Shown in pieces: positions 53,547 to 64,000 of a DNA stretch of 64,000 bases. The notes beneath the pieces are model-generated. The model worked only from the letters and a program-made list of their open reading frames with translations, was not told where the DNA came from and ran no database searches. A program made the translations under genes and the position numbers. Each line of letters opens with the position of its first letter. The first letter of the stretch is position 1. Source of the DNA: Clostridiales bacterium (GTDB lineage Bacteria > Bacillota > Clostridia > DUOD01); the NCBI GenBank assembly GCA_012838995.1, contig DUOD01000011.1, forward strand, positions 1-64,000, read 5' to 3'.

Positions 53547-55238
53547 TCAAGTTGAATTATCTTGGATGGCATCCTTGCCATCGGCGGTATCGTCCTTAGG
53601 GGGAATTATATACCACTCTTCTATGCCATCAAACAACTGATCCTCTCTAACAGGATTTACGCCTTTAATTTTATCCTTAATGAGCAGCGATGAAGTTCTG
53701 TAATACAGGCTAATATACGGCAACTCCTCGGTAAACAGGGTCTGGATATCGCCGTAAATTTTTTTTATGGTGTCTTCATCCGCAGTCCAGTTCAACCTGT
53801 CCAATAACCCGTCCAATCTCACATTTGAATAGGATACAAAATTACTGCCCTCTTCAATGTTATTGGAATGAAGGGCAAAGCCCAGGTTGTATTTCGGTGA
53901 AAAGTTCCATCCCACAAGTGCCATATCAAAATTCTTATCCTGCAGCCGATTAGTTAACTGTTCTTCATCCAGTAATTGGACGTCAACCTGCATACCTACC
54001 TGGCTAAGGTTTTCCTTTATGACATCGGCCACCTGGCATCTTATTTCATTATCCTTGTTGACAAGCAAGGTAAAGGTTAAACTTGCTTTCTTGTCACCCA
54101 TATCCTTGGAGAAAATATTGTTTTCCCCCAGCATTCGCCAGCCGGCTTCCTGGAGCAGTCTTGTGGATTTGCCGGGATTATACCTGTATTTATCCGACGT
54201 CGGGGCATACATCCAGCAATTGGGCGGTATGGGTGTATCGACTATAACGCCATGGCCCAGCAAAATATTGGCCAGTATTTCTTCCCTGTCTATTGCATAT
54301 GCTATAGCCTGCCTTACTTCCCTTTGCCGCAGTGCAATATTCTCAAAATTCAGTGCAAGAAATTCATAATCGGTGGTCATTAATTTATGATAATTTATAT
54401 CCCCGGCTTCTTCATATTTTCTTGAATTAACAGCATCGGTGTGTACAAAGTCAGTTTGCCCGGTTTCAAAGGTAGCTATGACGCTCTTTTTGTCCGGTAC
54501 CAGCATTACTTCGATTTCATCTATATAGGGCCTTCCCTTCCACCAGCCTTCAAACCTTTCTAAATAAAAGCCTTTGCGCCTATGGTATTCACGTATCCTG
54601 TACGGACCGGTTCCCAGGGGTACGTCGGCATTCTCGTCCAGTATGTCATTAACACCTCCATACTGTTTAGACGACAGAACGGGAAAGGTAAACGCCCCCA
54701 GAACGTCTTTATACCCCGTCTCAAAAGTAACTTCTAAGGTGGTATCGTCTATTACTTTGTAACGGGTAATATGTTTTAAATCCTCTGCGTATACAGACTG
54801 TATCCTTTCATCCCGCAGCACGTCAAGGGTAAACTTTACATCTTGTGCACTTAAGAATTCCCCGTCATGCCATTTTACGTTTTCCCTCAGCTTAAATACA
54901 ATGGTTTTGCTCTCCTCATCAACTGACCATGTTTTAGCCAAAGCCGGAGTAATTTTTAACTGGTCATCGTACTTTACCAACCCTTCGTATACCATGCTGA
55001 AAAAATTTTTTTCTTCATAATTGGCAACCAGCAAGGGATTGCCGGAAGACAAGCCGGGCAGGGAAAAGACCAGCTTGCCACCGTGAACGGGTGAAAGCTC
55101 CTCTTGCTGTTGCTGCTGCTCGGGTGCTTGGGAGATGTCCGTTTGGTCTTCCGGTTGCAGCCAAACACAACCGAAAACACCCAGCAATATATATATCAAT
55201 ATTGCAAAAACTAAGAATATTTTTATCCCTCTATACAT
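53547..55238 (-). CDS. Peptide ABC transporter substrate-binding lipoprotein (SBP_bac_5)
   Basis: Lipobox-like LLGVFGC, GGKLVFSLPGLSSGNPLL, LRENVKWHDGEFLSAQDVKFTLDVL, YAIDREEI. Confidence 0.93.
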   Translation of the reverse strand: MYRGIKIFLVFAILIYILLGVFGCVWLQPEDQTDISQAPEQQQQQEELSPVHGGKLVFSLPGLSSGNPLLVANYEEKNFFSMVYEGLVKYDDQLKITPALAKTWSVDEESKTIVFKLRENVKWHDGEFLSAQDVKFTLDVLRDERIQSVYAEDLKHITRYKVIDDTTLEVTFETGYKDVLGAFTFPVLSSKQYGGVNDILDENADVPLGTGPYRIREYHRRKGFYLERFEGWWKGRPYIDEIEVMLVPDKKSVIATFETGQTDFVHTDAVNSRKYEEAGDINYHKLMTTDYEFLALNFENIALRQREVRQAIAYAIDREEILANILLGHGVIVDTPIPPNCWMYAPTSDKYRYNPGKSTRLLQEAGWRMLGENNIFSKDMGDKKASLTFTLLVNKDNEIRCQVADVIKENLSQVGMQVDVQLLDEEQLTNRLQDKNFDMALVGWNFSPKYNLGFALHSNNIEEGSNFVSYSNVRLDGLLDRLNWTADEDTIKKIYGDIQTLFTEELPYISLYYRTSSLLIKDKIKGVNPVREDQLFDGIEEWYIIPPKDDTADGKDAIQDNST

Positions 55239-55247
55239 TTCTCTCCT

Positions 55248-56282
55248 CTATTTAATCTTATACAATTTCTTATTCTCCGTTATTCCCGGTATCCTTCCTC
55301 TCTTGGCAACGGGCTTGCCTTCTACCTCTTTTATATCCATGGTCATATCGATGGCCGGTGCACCGGATATATAGCTGCCCACTCCAAAGGAATCCGCACC
55401 GCATTCCGAAAGTTCGGCTATCCTCTCCGGCGTCAAACCCCCGGATACAAATATCTTAACATGTTTGTAGCCTTTCATATCCAACCGCGCCCTTAATTCT
55501 TTTATAAGGTCCAAGGTCACCCCGCCCCTTTCGCTGGGAGTGTCCAGCCTAACGCCGTATAATTTGTCTTTTAAATGGTTTGCTATCCTCAACGCCTCTT
55601 CTACCTCGTCTTTAAAGGTATCCACCAGTATTATCCTGGGATCCTCCGGAGGCATGCTCTCGTCATAGGCCTTGGCGATTGTAAGGGTATCCCCGGCTAT
55701 GAGAAAGGCTGCGTGGGGAACTGTCCCCGCCGGTTCCTTGCCCATTAGCTTTGCACCCAATATACAACTGGCGTTGTCGGCACCTCCTACAATGGCCGCC
55801 CTTTCCATTACCGGAGCCACCGACGGGTGTACATGCCGGGCGCCAAAGCATAAAAAGGGTTTATCTTTGCAGGCCTCACGGCACCTTCTTGCAGCAGTGG
55901 CCCAGCCGGACGAGCTGGCTAGGCATCCCAAAATAGCCGTTTCAAAAATACCGAAATCCTCGTATTTGCCCCTTATCCTCATAAGGGTTTCCTTGGCTTT
56001 AAAGCTCTCCCCTTCTTTTACTGCCCATATCTCCACGGGCTTATCTTTAAGCAAATTCTGTGCTTCCTTAACACCGGCCAACACTCCCTCTTTACGGGCG
56101 AAAATCTCTGCCGTTACCACCTTGGACGCAAGGTTTTCATGACGCAGTATATCCATCGTCCTGACAAAGTAGATATCTGTAGTAGCCCCGGATAATATCT
56201 CATCATGATTTGCCGAAAACAGCACTCTATCTTTTTCTACCTTTAGTTTTTTAACATCATCCAAAGTTTTTAGCTCTTGCAT
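55248..56282 (-). CDS. pncB: Nicotinate phosphoribosyltransferase
   Basis: TTDIYFVRTMDIL, FGARHVHPSVAPVMERAAIVGGADNASCILGAKL, VRLDTPSERGGVTLDLIKELR. Start at MQELKT. Confidence 0.92.
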   Translation of the reverse strand: MQELKTLDDVKKLKVEKDRVLFSANHDEILSGATTDIYFVRTMDILRHENLASKVVTAEIFARKEGVLAGVKEAQNLLKDKPVEIWAVKEGESFKAKETLMRIRGKYEDFGIFETAILGCLASSSGWATAARRCREACKDKPFLCFGARHVHPSVAPVMERAAIVGGADNASCILGAKLMGKEPAGTVPHAAFLIAGDTLTIAKAYDESMPPEDPRIILVDTFKDEVEEALRIANHLKDKLYGVRLDTPSERGGVTLDLIKELRARLDMKGYKHVKIFVSGGLTPERIAELSECGADSFGVGSYISGAPAIDMTMDIKEVEGKPVAKRGRIPGITENKKLYKIK

Positions 56283-56378
56283 AATGCAGATTCCTTCCTT
56301 TCTTTCGTAGGGACACATAAAACCCCTCGTAGCCAATTGACTTTATAATAAACTAAAAATTTTTTTATATCAATAGTT

Positions 56379-56939
56379 TCAGCCTAAATTGTACAGTTCT
56401 TTATACTTTACATAATATTTTAACGTTTTTTCGACAAAGTTGCGTGTTTCAGTATACGGTATTTTGTGCAATGTCTTTCCGTCATTACTATACTGCCTAC
56501 TGTTTAACCATTTTACCACATTCCCGCGACCGCCGTTATAGGCAGCCAGTATTAGGGTGATGTCTTCTCCAAATTGCAATCTTAAATTGTTAATATACCA
56601 GCAGCCAAACTCTATATTAGTATCGGGATCGAACAGCATATCCTCATCAAAATCCTGTAAATTTAGCTTTTTGGCTATCCATCGCCCGGTTTCGGGCGTT
56701 ATCTGCATCAAGCCCCGGGCTTCCTTATGGGAAACCGCATCTTTCCTAAAACTGCTTTCTGCCATAATCACCGCCGCTACTAAATTGGGGTCAAGGTCGT
56801 ACTTGGATGCGTAGTTTAATATATGGTGCTCATATTTTAAGGGGTAAATCATTTTCTCATATGACTCGGAATTTAGTTTTATAATCATTATAATTACAAA
56901 GATCAACAATAATATTACAATCGTTGTAGCCCTTCTCAC
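56379..56939 (-). CDS. Lytic transglycosylase (SLT domain)
   Basis: DPNLVAAVIMAESSFRKDAVSHKEARGLMQITPETG, LAAYNGGRGNV. Confidence 0.95.
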   Translation of the reverse strand: MRRATTIVILLLIFVIIMIIKLNSESYEKMIYPLKYEHHILNYASKYDLDPNLVAAVIMAESSFRKDAVSHKEARGLMQITPETGRWIAKKLNLQDFDEDMLFDPDTNIEFGCWYINNLRLQFGEDITLILAAYNGGRGNVVKWLNSRQYSNDGKTLHKIPYTETRNFVEKTLKYYVKYKELYNLG

Positions 56940-56942
56940 AAT

Positions 56943-57554
56943 CTAAATACCTCCCCCCAATACATCGGCTCTCCATAAATTTTGTACCTGACGACGCAAG
57001 TTGGATAAATCTCCGTTATTGTTAATTATGCGGTGGGCAAACCTCTCTTTTTCTTCATCGGGCATCTGGCTGTTTATCCTATTGATGGCCTGTTCCCTCG
57101 ATATATTGTCCCTGACCATTAATCTTTTTATTTGTTGATTACGGTCTGTTTTAACCAGCCATATCCGGTCCACGTATTTGTACAACCCGCATTCTATCAA
57201 TAACGCAGCATCCACTATTATAGCGGGGAAAGGATGGGTGGCCTTTTTTATATTATCTATCTCACTGATTATTCTATCAATAATTACAGGGTGGGTAATA
57301 TAATTTAGGACTTTTAAAGCCTCGGCATTACCAAACACCCTTTCAGCCAGCTTTGATCTTATAACATTACCCTCACCATCGATAATATCAGGTCCAAAGG
57401 TTTTGACAAGCCTATTTACCACACGGCGATCATCCTCGTAAACTTCCCTGGCTATCACATCCGCATCTATAATATATGCACCTAATTGTTTCAACATTGA
57501 CGATACCGTACTTTTACCCGAAGCAATGCCTCCCGTGAGGCCAATAACCTTCAT
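56943..57554 (-). CDS. coaE: Dephospho-CoA kinase
   Basis: VIGLTGGIASGKSTVSSMLKQLGAYIIDADVIAREV. Confidence 0.96.
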   Translation of the reverse strand: MKVIGLTGGIASGKSTVSSMLKQLGAYIIDADVIAREVYEDDRRVVNRLVKTFGPDIIDGEGNVIRSKLAERVFGNAEALKVLNYITHPVIIDRIISEIDNIKKATHPFPAIIVDAALLIECGLYKYVDRIWLVKTDRNQQIKRLMVRDNISREQAINRINSQMPDEEKERFAHRIINNNGDLSNLRRQVQNLWRADVLGGGI

Positions 57555-57567
57555 GCCGACATACCAC

Positions 57568-60174
57568 CTACTTCACATCATACCAGTTGTCACCGATGCC
57601 GATGTCCACCACCAGCGGCACCTTCAGTTTAATACAGTTTTCCATTTTATCCCTTACTATTTCCCTTACCATATCCAGTTCCGGTTTATATACTTCCAAC
57701 AACAGCTCGTCATGGACCTGTAGAATTATCTTCGACTTTAAACCTCGGGCCTTTAACTCCCGGTATACGTTTATCATGGCCAATTTTATTATATCGGCGG
57801 CGGTACCCTGGATAGGGGTATTCATGGCAACGCGTTCCCCAAAGGCCCTTACGTTGTGGTTGCGGGAACTTAATTGGGGTATGTATCTCCTTCTGTTTAA
57901 TAATGTCTTTACATACCCGTTTCTTTTGCCGAATTCTATGATATCATGCATATACCTTTTTACACCTTTATATTTTTCCAGATAATTATCTATATACCTT
58001 TTGGCTTCATATCTCGATATCTTTAAGTCCCTGGCCAAACCAAAATCACTTATTCCATACACAATACCGAAGTTAACCGCCTTGGCCCGGTTTCTCATTT
58101 GGGGTGTAACCTCTTCCATAGGTATGTCAAATACCTCTGAGGCCGTACGTAAATGAACATCCTCTCCCTTGATAAAGGCATCCATTAAATTTTCATCACC
58201 CGATATATGAGCCAGCACCCTTAGTTCTATCTGGGAATAGTCGCCGTCCAACAGGATGTATTCCTCACTGCCGGGAATAAAGGCTTTGCGTATCTGCCGC
58301 CCCGATTCAAGCTTGACGGGTATATTTTGAAGATTGGGCTCGGTGCTGCTAATCCTGCCGGTGGCGGTCACCGTCTGATTAAAGGTAGTATGGACTTTAT
58401 GGGTAACGGGATGGGCTACGTTTAACAGTCCGTGTATATAAGTGGAATCAAACTTGGCCATCTGCCGGTATTCTATAATATAATCGGCTATGGGATGGTA
58501 GTTGCTTAGTTGTTCCAATACTTCGTTGTCGGTGGAGTATCCGGTTTTGGTCTTCTTTATAACGGGTAATTGCAGCTTTTCAAATAGGATTTTGGAAAGT
58601 TGCTTGGGAGAATTAATGTTAAACTCTTCCCCCGACAGAGAGAATATCTTTTTTGTCAACCTGTCTATTTCGCCCTGGAACTCCTCTGACAATTGACGTA
58701 GCATATCCACATCCACTTTAAAACCGCTTATTTCCATAGACGCCAATACATTGGCCAGCGGAAGCTCGATATCGAAAAACAGTTTGTCCAGTTCTTTGTC
58801 TTTCAGTTGGGTTTCCATGGCCTTTGCCAAATAATAGACACTGTATGCCGGGGCGTCCTTTTGATAGTGTACAGAATATCTTTCGCATAGTTGCTCAAGG
58901 TTGTACTCCTTGGCCGTGGCATCCAGCAAATACGCCGCAACCATGACGTCAAAGGCCACTCCCTTAAGTTCTACGCCATAGGTATTCAGCATTGTATATA
59001 AAGCCTTGCTGTCCAATACGTACTTTTGTATGTCTTGATCGGCCAATACATCCTTGATTGTATCAAAAAGCAGCTGAGGCTCAACACCCTCGCCTATGAA
59101 TGAATCCTTTACTTTAATCGTGTAGTTCCTTTGTCCGTCATACAAATAAGCCCTATCGATATCGATGTACAATGCAAGGCATTGGGAACGTCTAACCGCC
59201 GATACTACCTTGCCCAAGTCGTCTTTATCTTCCATTGTTTCAATGTCAACGGCCTCGGCACTGCCATTGTCAGCCTCCCCTGCCCCGTGTATACCGCCTT
59301 GATCGGGTTCCAGCCCCATTCGGGCCATCAATGTTTTAAATTCCAAATCACGGAACAGTTGGGTCAATGCCACAGTGTCCATATCTCCCAACCTATAACC
59401 GTCAAGCCCTCTATCCATGGGTACTTCTTTATAAATGGCAGCCAGTTTTTTATTTATAACCACCTGATCCTTATATGTTTCTAGGTTGTTCCTCAGTTTA
59501 TCCCCTTTTATGTCGTCTATGTTTTCCAAAACCCCTTCAATGCTGCCGTATTTTCTCACCAACTTCAGGGCCGTTTTTTCGCCGATGCCGGGTACGCCGG
59601 GAATATTGTCGGATTTGTCCCCCATTAGGCTTTTGACATCAATAAGCTGTTGGGGGTCTATTTGGTACATTTCCTCAAAGCACTGTTTGTTTATTTCCTC
59701 CACGTCAGATATACCCTTTCTGGTCAGAAACACCGTAACATCGTCAGACACCAATTGTAAAACATCCCTGTCTCCAGAGATAATAACAACGGGCATGTTT
59801 TCTTTTTGGCATGCCTCGGATATGGTGCCTATAATATCGTCGGCCTCATAGCCCTCGGATTCAAGGATGGCTATGCCCATGGCCGACAGTATATCCTTTA
59901 ATACAGGAAGCTGCTGGGCCAATTCATCGGGCATTTTCTTACGATGGGCTTTATACATCTCGAACTCTTTATGCCTAAAGGTCGGGGCCTTTTTATCAAA
60001 GGCTACCAAGACATGGCTGGGTTTTTGTTCTTCCATAACTCTAAGCAACATATTCATAAAACCGTAAATGCCATTGGTATGTAGCCCCTTTGAGTTGCTA
60101 AGCATGGGCAATGCATAAAAGGCCCTGTTTATTAAACTATTACCGTCCAACAATAACATCTTTTGCTGTGCCAT
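57568..60174 (-). CDS. polA: DNA polymerase I
   Basis: LLLDGNSLINRAFYAL, DGDYSQIELRVLAHISGDENL, KAVNFGIVYGISDFGLA, QVHDELLLEV. Confidence 0.98.
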   Translation of the reverse strand: MAQQKMLLLDGNSLINRAFYALPMLSNSKGLHTNGIYGFMNMLLRVMEEQKPSHVLVAFDKKAPTFRHKEFEMYKAHRKKMPDELAQQLPVLKDILSAMGIAILESEGYEADDIIGTISEACQKENMPVVIISGDRDVLQLVSDDVTVFLTRKGISDVEEINKQCFEEMYQIDPQQLIDVKSLMGDKSDNIPGVPGIGEKTALKLVRKYGSIEGVLENIDDIKGDKLRNNLETYKDQVVINKKLAAIYKEVPMDRGLDGYRLGDMDTVALTQLFRDLEFKTLMARMGLEPDQGGIHGAGEADNGSAEAVDIETMEDKDDLGKVVSAVRRSQCLALYIDIDRAYLYDGQRNYTIKVKDSFIGEGVEPQLLFDTIKDVLADQDIQKYVLDSKALYTMLNTYGVELKGVAFDVMVAAYLLDATAKEYNLEQLCERYSVHYQKDAPAYSVYYLAKAMETQLKDKELDKLFFDIELPLANVLASMEISGFKVDVDMLRQLSEEFQGEIDRLTKKIFSLSGEEFNINSPKQLSKILFEKLQLPVIKKTKTGYSTDNEVLEQLSNYHPIADYIIEYRQMAKFDSTYIHGLLNVAHPVTHKVHTTFNQTVTATGRISSTEPNLQNIPVKLESGRQIRKAFIPGSEEYILLDGDYSQIELRVLAHISGDENLMDAFIKGEDVHLRTASEVFDIPMEEVTPQMRNRAKAVNFGIVYGISDFGLARDLKISRYEAKRYIDNYLEKYKGVKRYMHDIIEFGKRNGYVKTLLNRRRYIPQLSSRNHNVRAFGERVAMNTPIQGTAADIIKLAMINVYRELKARGLKSKIILQVHDELLLEVYKPELDMVREIVRDKMENCIKLKVPLVVDIGIGDNWYDVK

Positions 60175-60322
60175 ATGGTTTTATACCTCCCGGCTTTTAA
60201 TTCCATACACTTCCATGGGCTATTAATAAGAGTTTATCCTTAAGATTTAATTATATCATATGGCGTATTATAAAGGTATTATCTAAACCATTACCTTTCA
60301 AATCGTATCCCCCATCCGTTGG

Positions 60323-60365
60323 GCATACAAAAAAAATGTGCTTTACAGCACATTTTTTTGTATGC
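60323..60365. terminator. Bidirectional-looking terminator hairpin
   Basis: GCATACAAAAAAAATGTGCT...AGCACATTTTTTTGTATGC. Confidence 0.8.
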
Positions 60366-60368
60366 ATT

Positions 60369-61628
60369 TTATTCTTCCTTTACTACGCGCCTTCTTTTCA
60401 GTATTACCTTTACGATGGCAACTACTACAACTATTACCAGGATAAAGGGCAGTGCACTTACTATGAAAACCAATATGCCTTCCAAAGCCCTGCCCAGGTT
60501 ATATATCGAGGATATGAAACCGTTTTTAAGCCTTGCTGACAGGCTTGTGTCATCGCCTTTGGCGGGTATTATGCTTTTCACTTCATAAATATCAATAACC
60601 ACCTTGGAATAGGAAATCATATTATCCCAGTTTTTCAATGTACCGGTGAGCATTTCTATTTCATTTCTCAGGTATGACAACTCCCTTTCTATATTGATGA
60701 TATCCTCAATTTTTTCGGCCTTTGCAAGGAGTTGAAGCACCCTTTCTTCCTGGGCCTTCAGGGTTTTTACCCTGGTTTCAACATCAAAATACTGGCCGGT
60801 TATATCCTCGCCCTGTATACTGGACCTTAATACATTTCCGTATTGGTTTAAATCCTGTACAAACTGATTAAATATATTTTTGGGCACCCTTAATTGATAA
60901 TTGGCCTGCCTTAACCCGCCTTTTTTGCTGTCGTTTATAAGCTCTGAATTTTCTATATATCCGCCGGCGGCTGTCACCCTTCCCGTTATTGTATCTATGG
61001 TTCTTTCAAATCCATCGGTTTCCATAGATACATAGGCCGATTTTATTATTTTCCTCTCCTGCAAACCGTGAACGGCATTTATATCCCTGGCAGCGTTATC
61101 ATAATCACGCCCTGAGATGCCAACGCCCGCTTCCTGGCTTTGTGCCACTTCGCCGGCAACATCTGCAGGATATGCCGGCGCGGGTTGAGCTTCTTCTACA
61201 GGTGCGACCATTTCGGGATGCACCGCCCTTTCATAGATACCTTCCATGGCATCCTGGGTTACTGCCATATCCCGAACCGTTTCATTCGGAACCGAACTGT
61301 CATGCCGACCGTCCATGATCACCGGGTAGGTAACCAACAAAATAACGACCAATACCGCAGCAGAAAAAACCGTTAAGGCTCTCCAACCAGCCTTGCCGGC
61401 AGACCTTTTTTCCTCCCGGATACGCCCTTTTATCACGCCGCCAAGTTCAGCAGGAGGCTCTATCTCTTCCATACCGCCGCAGGCATCCACTATTGCTTTT
61501 AACTCTTTATATATTCTTTGGCATTTTTCACATTGGGCCAAATGCTCCTCCACCTGGGCAGCTTTATCTTCTTCCAATTCCCTATCTATATACAGTGAAA
61601 TTAAATCCGTGCAATGCTGACACTTCAT
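60369..61628 (-). CDS. Zinc-finger anti-sigma factor fused to a DUF4349 domain
   Basis: CQHCTDLISLYIDRELEEDKAAQVEEHLAQCEKC zf-HC2, TM segment, DUF4349 region KIIKSAYVSMETDGFERTIDTI...YFDVETRVKTLKAQEERVLQLLAKAEKIEDIINIERELS, C-terminal TM. Confidence 0.9.
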   Translation of the reverse strand: MKCQHCTDLISLYIDRELEEDKAAQVEEHLAQCEKCQRIYKELKAIVDACGGMEEIEPPAELGGVIKGRIREEKRSAGKAGWRALTVFSAAVLVVILLVTYPVIMDGRHDSSVPNETVRDMAVTQDAMEGIYERAVHPEMVAPVEEAQPAPAYPADVAGEVAQSQEAGVGISGRDYDNAARDINAVHGLQERKIIKSAYVSMETDGFERTIDTITGRVTAAGGYIENSELINDSKKGGLRQANYQLRVPKNIFNQFVQDLNQYGNVLRSSIQGEDITGQYFDVETRVKTLKAQEERVLQLLAKAEKIEDIINIERELSYLRNEIEMLTGTLKNWDNMISYSKVVIDIYEVKSIIPAKGDDTSLSARLKNGFISSIYNLGRALEGILVFIVSALPFILVIVVVVAIVKVILKRRRVVKEE

Positions 61629-61660
61629 CTTTTAACCTCCCTTCAATACCTTTAGACGCT

Positions 61661-62251
61661 TTACCCGTTTAAAAGTTCCCGGTCGTTGATTAGTTTTTTC
61701 CTAAGTTCATTCCTGGCCCTGGACAGTTTTGACTTAACGCTACCCAGGGGGCATTTTAATATATCCGCTATTTCTTGGTATGTAAAACCGTTAATATCCC
61801 TCAATATAATCATTGTTCTATGATCGTCGGACAGGGATAAGATGGCTTTTTGTATGGCTTTTATCAATTGGCTGCGTTCAAACAGCCTTTCGGGGTTTTC
61901 TTGGTTCATATATCTATAGGTTAACGGCAATTGAGTCTCTACCTCGGTATCCTCCATATAAGAAACTTTTCCGTTCTTCTTTTTTCTCAATTCATCCAAA
62001 CAAGTGTTTACAGCTATCCTGTAAACCCACGTGGACAGCGATGATTGTCCTTTAAATGATTTTATGTTTTTAAAAACCTTTACGAATACCTCTTGGGTAA
62101 TATCCATGGCATCTTCGGTATTACCCGTCATTCTATACGCTATGTTATATATCTTTTTTTGATGCTGATCTACCAGTTCATTAAAGTCAATTGATGCGAC
62201 CGTGTCTTTTCTCTTCCTGAGTACGTTTTTGACCAAGGACATAAATTTCAC
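61661..62251 (-). CDS. ECF subfamily RNA polymerase sigma factor
   Basis: IAYRMTGNTEDAMDITQEVFVKVFKNIKSF; sigma-4 GFTYQEIADILKCPLGSVKSKLSRARNELRK. Confidence 0.95.
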   Translation of the reverse strand: MKFMSLVKNVLRKRKDTVASIDFNELVDQHQKKIYNIAYRMTGNTEDAMDITQEVFVKVFKNIKSFKGQSSLSTWVYRIAVNTCLDELRKKKNGKVSYMEDTEVETQLPLTYRYMNQENPERLFERSQLIKAIQKAILSLSDDHRTMIILRDINGFTYQEIADILKCPLGSVKSKLSRARNELRKKLINDRELLNG

Positions 62252-62320
62252 CCCTTCGACAGAGTCCTATAAAGTATTAGACGCAAATCCATACCAAATG
62301 TTCCGTTTATATTGGCAATT

Positions 62321-62354
62321 AGTTAAAGCAGTAGCCGTTGCTACTGCTTTAACT
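62321..62354. repeat. Perfect inverted repeat
   Basis: AGTTAAAGCAGTAGC-CGTT-GCTACTGCTTTAACT, 15-bp arms. Confidence 0.88.
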
Positions 62355-62411
62355 GACTATAGATATTTAATTCTATTTCTTTTTTTATTTTCCTTTATTT
62401 CTTTAAATATT

Positions 62412-63416
62412 TTATTGTTTTGTTAAAACCTGTAATGAATAATTAACATTCTTTTGTCTATAACTATAGGGATGAAAAGTCCATCTTAGCATATTAAAAC
62501 AATCATCGAAATATGCGATGGCATGGTGCATATAATTATTCTTAAAATAATAACGCAGGTCTGTGTACTTTACCCAATATCCCCTGTCCAGTTCTTGGCA
62601 TTCTACATGGTAAATGGGGGTAAACTCTTTGAAAAATTTGCCCGCAGGACTATGCATAAATTTTTTTTCCAAATCCTTTTCTATTTTTTTAAGTTTATCC
62701 CTTATAACCACCTTTGAATTTATAATATTAACGGTACCGGTAATATTCAAATCCGGCGTCCATACTATAAAATCCCACCTAAAAAATCCGGTGATGGAAG
62801 GCAGGATATTTACCTTTATTATAGAATACTTACCTTGTATATTCTTCCTTATAAGGGAAATAGCCTTAAACCTCATCAGCGCCCTGATTATTAGATACGC
62901 TATAAAGCAAGCAATAATAATATAAATGCCTTTTATATTATGCCTGTAAATAATAACCAGTATGCTGCAAATAATCAATGGCAAGTCCACCAGCATCAAA
63001 AGACTTAAAGAAAACTTTTTCTTAGTTTTCGGCCAAAATAACTGCACTCCATAGGAGTTGAGCATATCAGTAAGGGAATGGGACAATCCTCCCATAAATA
63101 CCCAAAACATCAAGGATATAAAATTATATCCCGAATATATTTTAATCAATACACAAGTCAACAAAGCCGATATTACTGCCAGTCCAAAAAGGGAATGGCT
63201 TGCACCCCTGTGATTTTTTAGGTATGAATAGTTTCCCTTTAAACGTAAAATTATATCACCGTCGGGTATAACAGCCCCGATCACCGAACCCACCAAATAA
63301 GGATTGGAAAGGTTAAGGCTGCCCCCGCTTAAACTGCCTATTGCAGCCCCTACTATACCATGACTTACCGGATCCATAAATACACCCCCTTCTTTATGAT
63401 CTGGTTTACATAACAT
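62412..63416 (-). CDS. YdjM/DUF457-like membrane-bound metal-dependent hydrolase
   Basis: DPVSHGIVGAAIGSLSGG, GAVIPDGDIIL, HRGASHSLFGLA, GGLSHSLTDMLNSYG. Confidence 0.88.
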   Translation of the reverse strand: MLCKPDHKEGGVFMDPVSHGIVGAAIGSLSGGSLNLSNPYLVGSVIGAVIPDGDIILRLKGNYSYLKNHRGASHSLFGLAVISALLTCVLIKIYSGYNFISLMFWVFMGGLSHSLTDMLNSYGVQLFWPKTKKKFSLSLLMLVDLPLIICSILVIIYRHNIKGIYIIIACFIAYLIIRALMRFKAISLIRKNIQGKYSIIKVNILPSITGFFRWDFIVWTPDLNITGTVNIINSKVVIRDKLKKIEKDLEKKFMHSPAGKFFKEFTPIYHVECQELDRGYWVKYTDLRYYFKNNYMHHAIAYFDDCFNMLRWTFHPYSYRQKNVNYSLQVLTKQ

Positions 63417-63728
63417 TATACATTATAACATAAGCCTTTAAGGGGGTTTACTTGTATTTTATGTAAAGGGATATGCAATGCGTTATGCCGAACCCAGTGC
63501 TTGGCTGATTATTATGATACATGCTTTCATTGGCAGGACCCATGATATTCTTTGTCAGTACAACACCGGTTTGCCGTATTCAATTTTGCAGCGGGAGAAG
63601 GCCAATAATGAAGGTTAAAAAAGAATTTTAGATATGTTTGGAATAATCCCGTCCTTGAAGAAATAAAAGCTTTTAAATATACTTGCATAAGATAATTTTT
63701 TATGTTATCATTTTGTTGTTCTCAAAAA

Positions 63729-63817
63729 GCCGAAGTGGTGGAACTGGCAGACGCGCTGGACTCAAAATCCAGTGAGGCTTAAACCTCGTGCGGGTTCGAC
63801 TCCCGCCTTCGGCACCA
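63729..63817 (+). tRNA. tRNA-Leu (anticodon CAA)
   Basis: GCCGAAG/CTTCGGC acceptor, CTGGA-CTCAAAA-TCCAG anticodon arm, GGGTTCGACTCCC T arm, encoded CCA. Confidence 0.96.
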
Positions 63818-63825
63818 GTAACGTC

Positions 63826-63860
63826 AAGGGGTTCAGCTTAAACGGCTGAACCCTTTGTTT
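63826..63860 (+). terminator. tRNA-Leu terminator
   Basis: AAGGGGTTCAG...CTGAACCCTTTGTTTTTG. Confidence 0.75.
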
Positions 63861-64000
63861 TTGTCTGACACCAAGACGGACTCCGCCTCCTTTGAAATCA
63901 TGTAATATTTACAGTCTTCAATCAATATATTAGTACAAGGCAACAAAGCCATGTCCCATAAGGAGATGCTTTTATAGTGATTGATTACAATAAATATAAT

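Overview
The window looks like a chromosomal segment from a spore-forming Clostridia-type Firmicute. Most of it is housekeeping content: a lysine-biosynthesis operon (L-box riboswitch, asd-dapA-dapB), a purine operon (guanine riboswitch, NCS2 permease, purE-C-F-M-N-H-D), guaA, guaB, CIRCE-groES-groEL, nfnAB-like genes, nth, typA, polA, coaE, pncB, an ECF sigma/anti-sigma pair, cotJABC and CotF-like spore coat genes, an alpha/beta SASP, and two tRNA-Leu genes. The strongest finding is an L,D-transpeptidase (YkuD) gene on the minus strand that is split into two halves. The N-terminal half is 48411-47929 and the C-terminal half is 42857-42288. Between them lies an element of about 5.28 kb carrying an acyl-CoA dehydrogenase, EtfB, a ferredoxin-domain EtfA, a small ORF and a large serine recombinase. 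Both junctions share an 8-bp core (CCACCCCA / TGGGGTGG) inside a 28-bp imperfect direct repeat (21/28 identical). Joining at the core removes 5,284 bp and restores one in-frame ORF of 279 aa with a complete YkuD catalytic motif. This fits a skin-like or integrase-type intervening element, possibly excised in a programmed way; excision itself is inferred, not shown. Other observations worth a second look are a DapB fused to LysC-type tandem ACT domains, a stand-alone subtilisin-propeptide-like gene near a subtilase, a structured pseudoknotted RNA candidate upstream of an orphan TM1266-like gene, mutually exclusive hairpins ahead of purE, a one-base frameshift in an amidase gene, and a P-loop/Asp23-like fusion.
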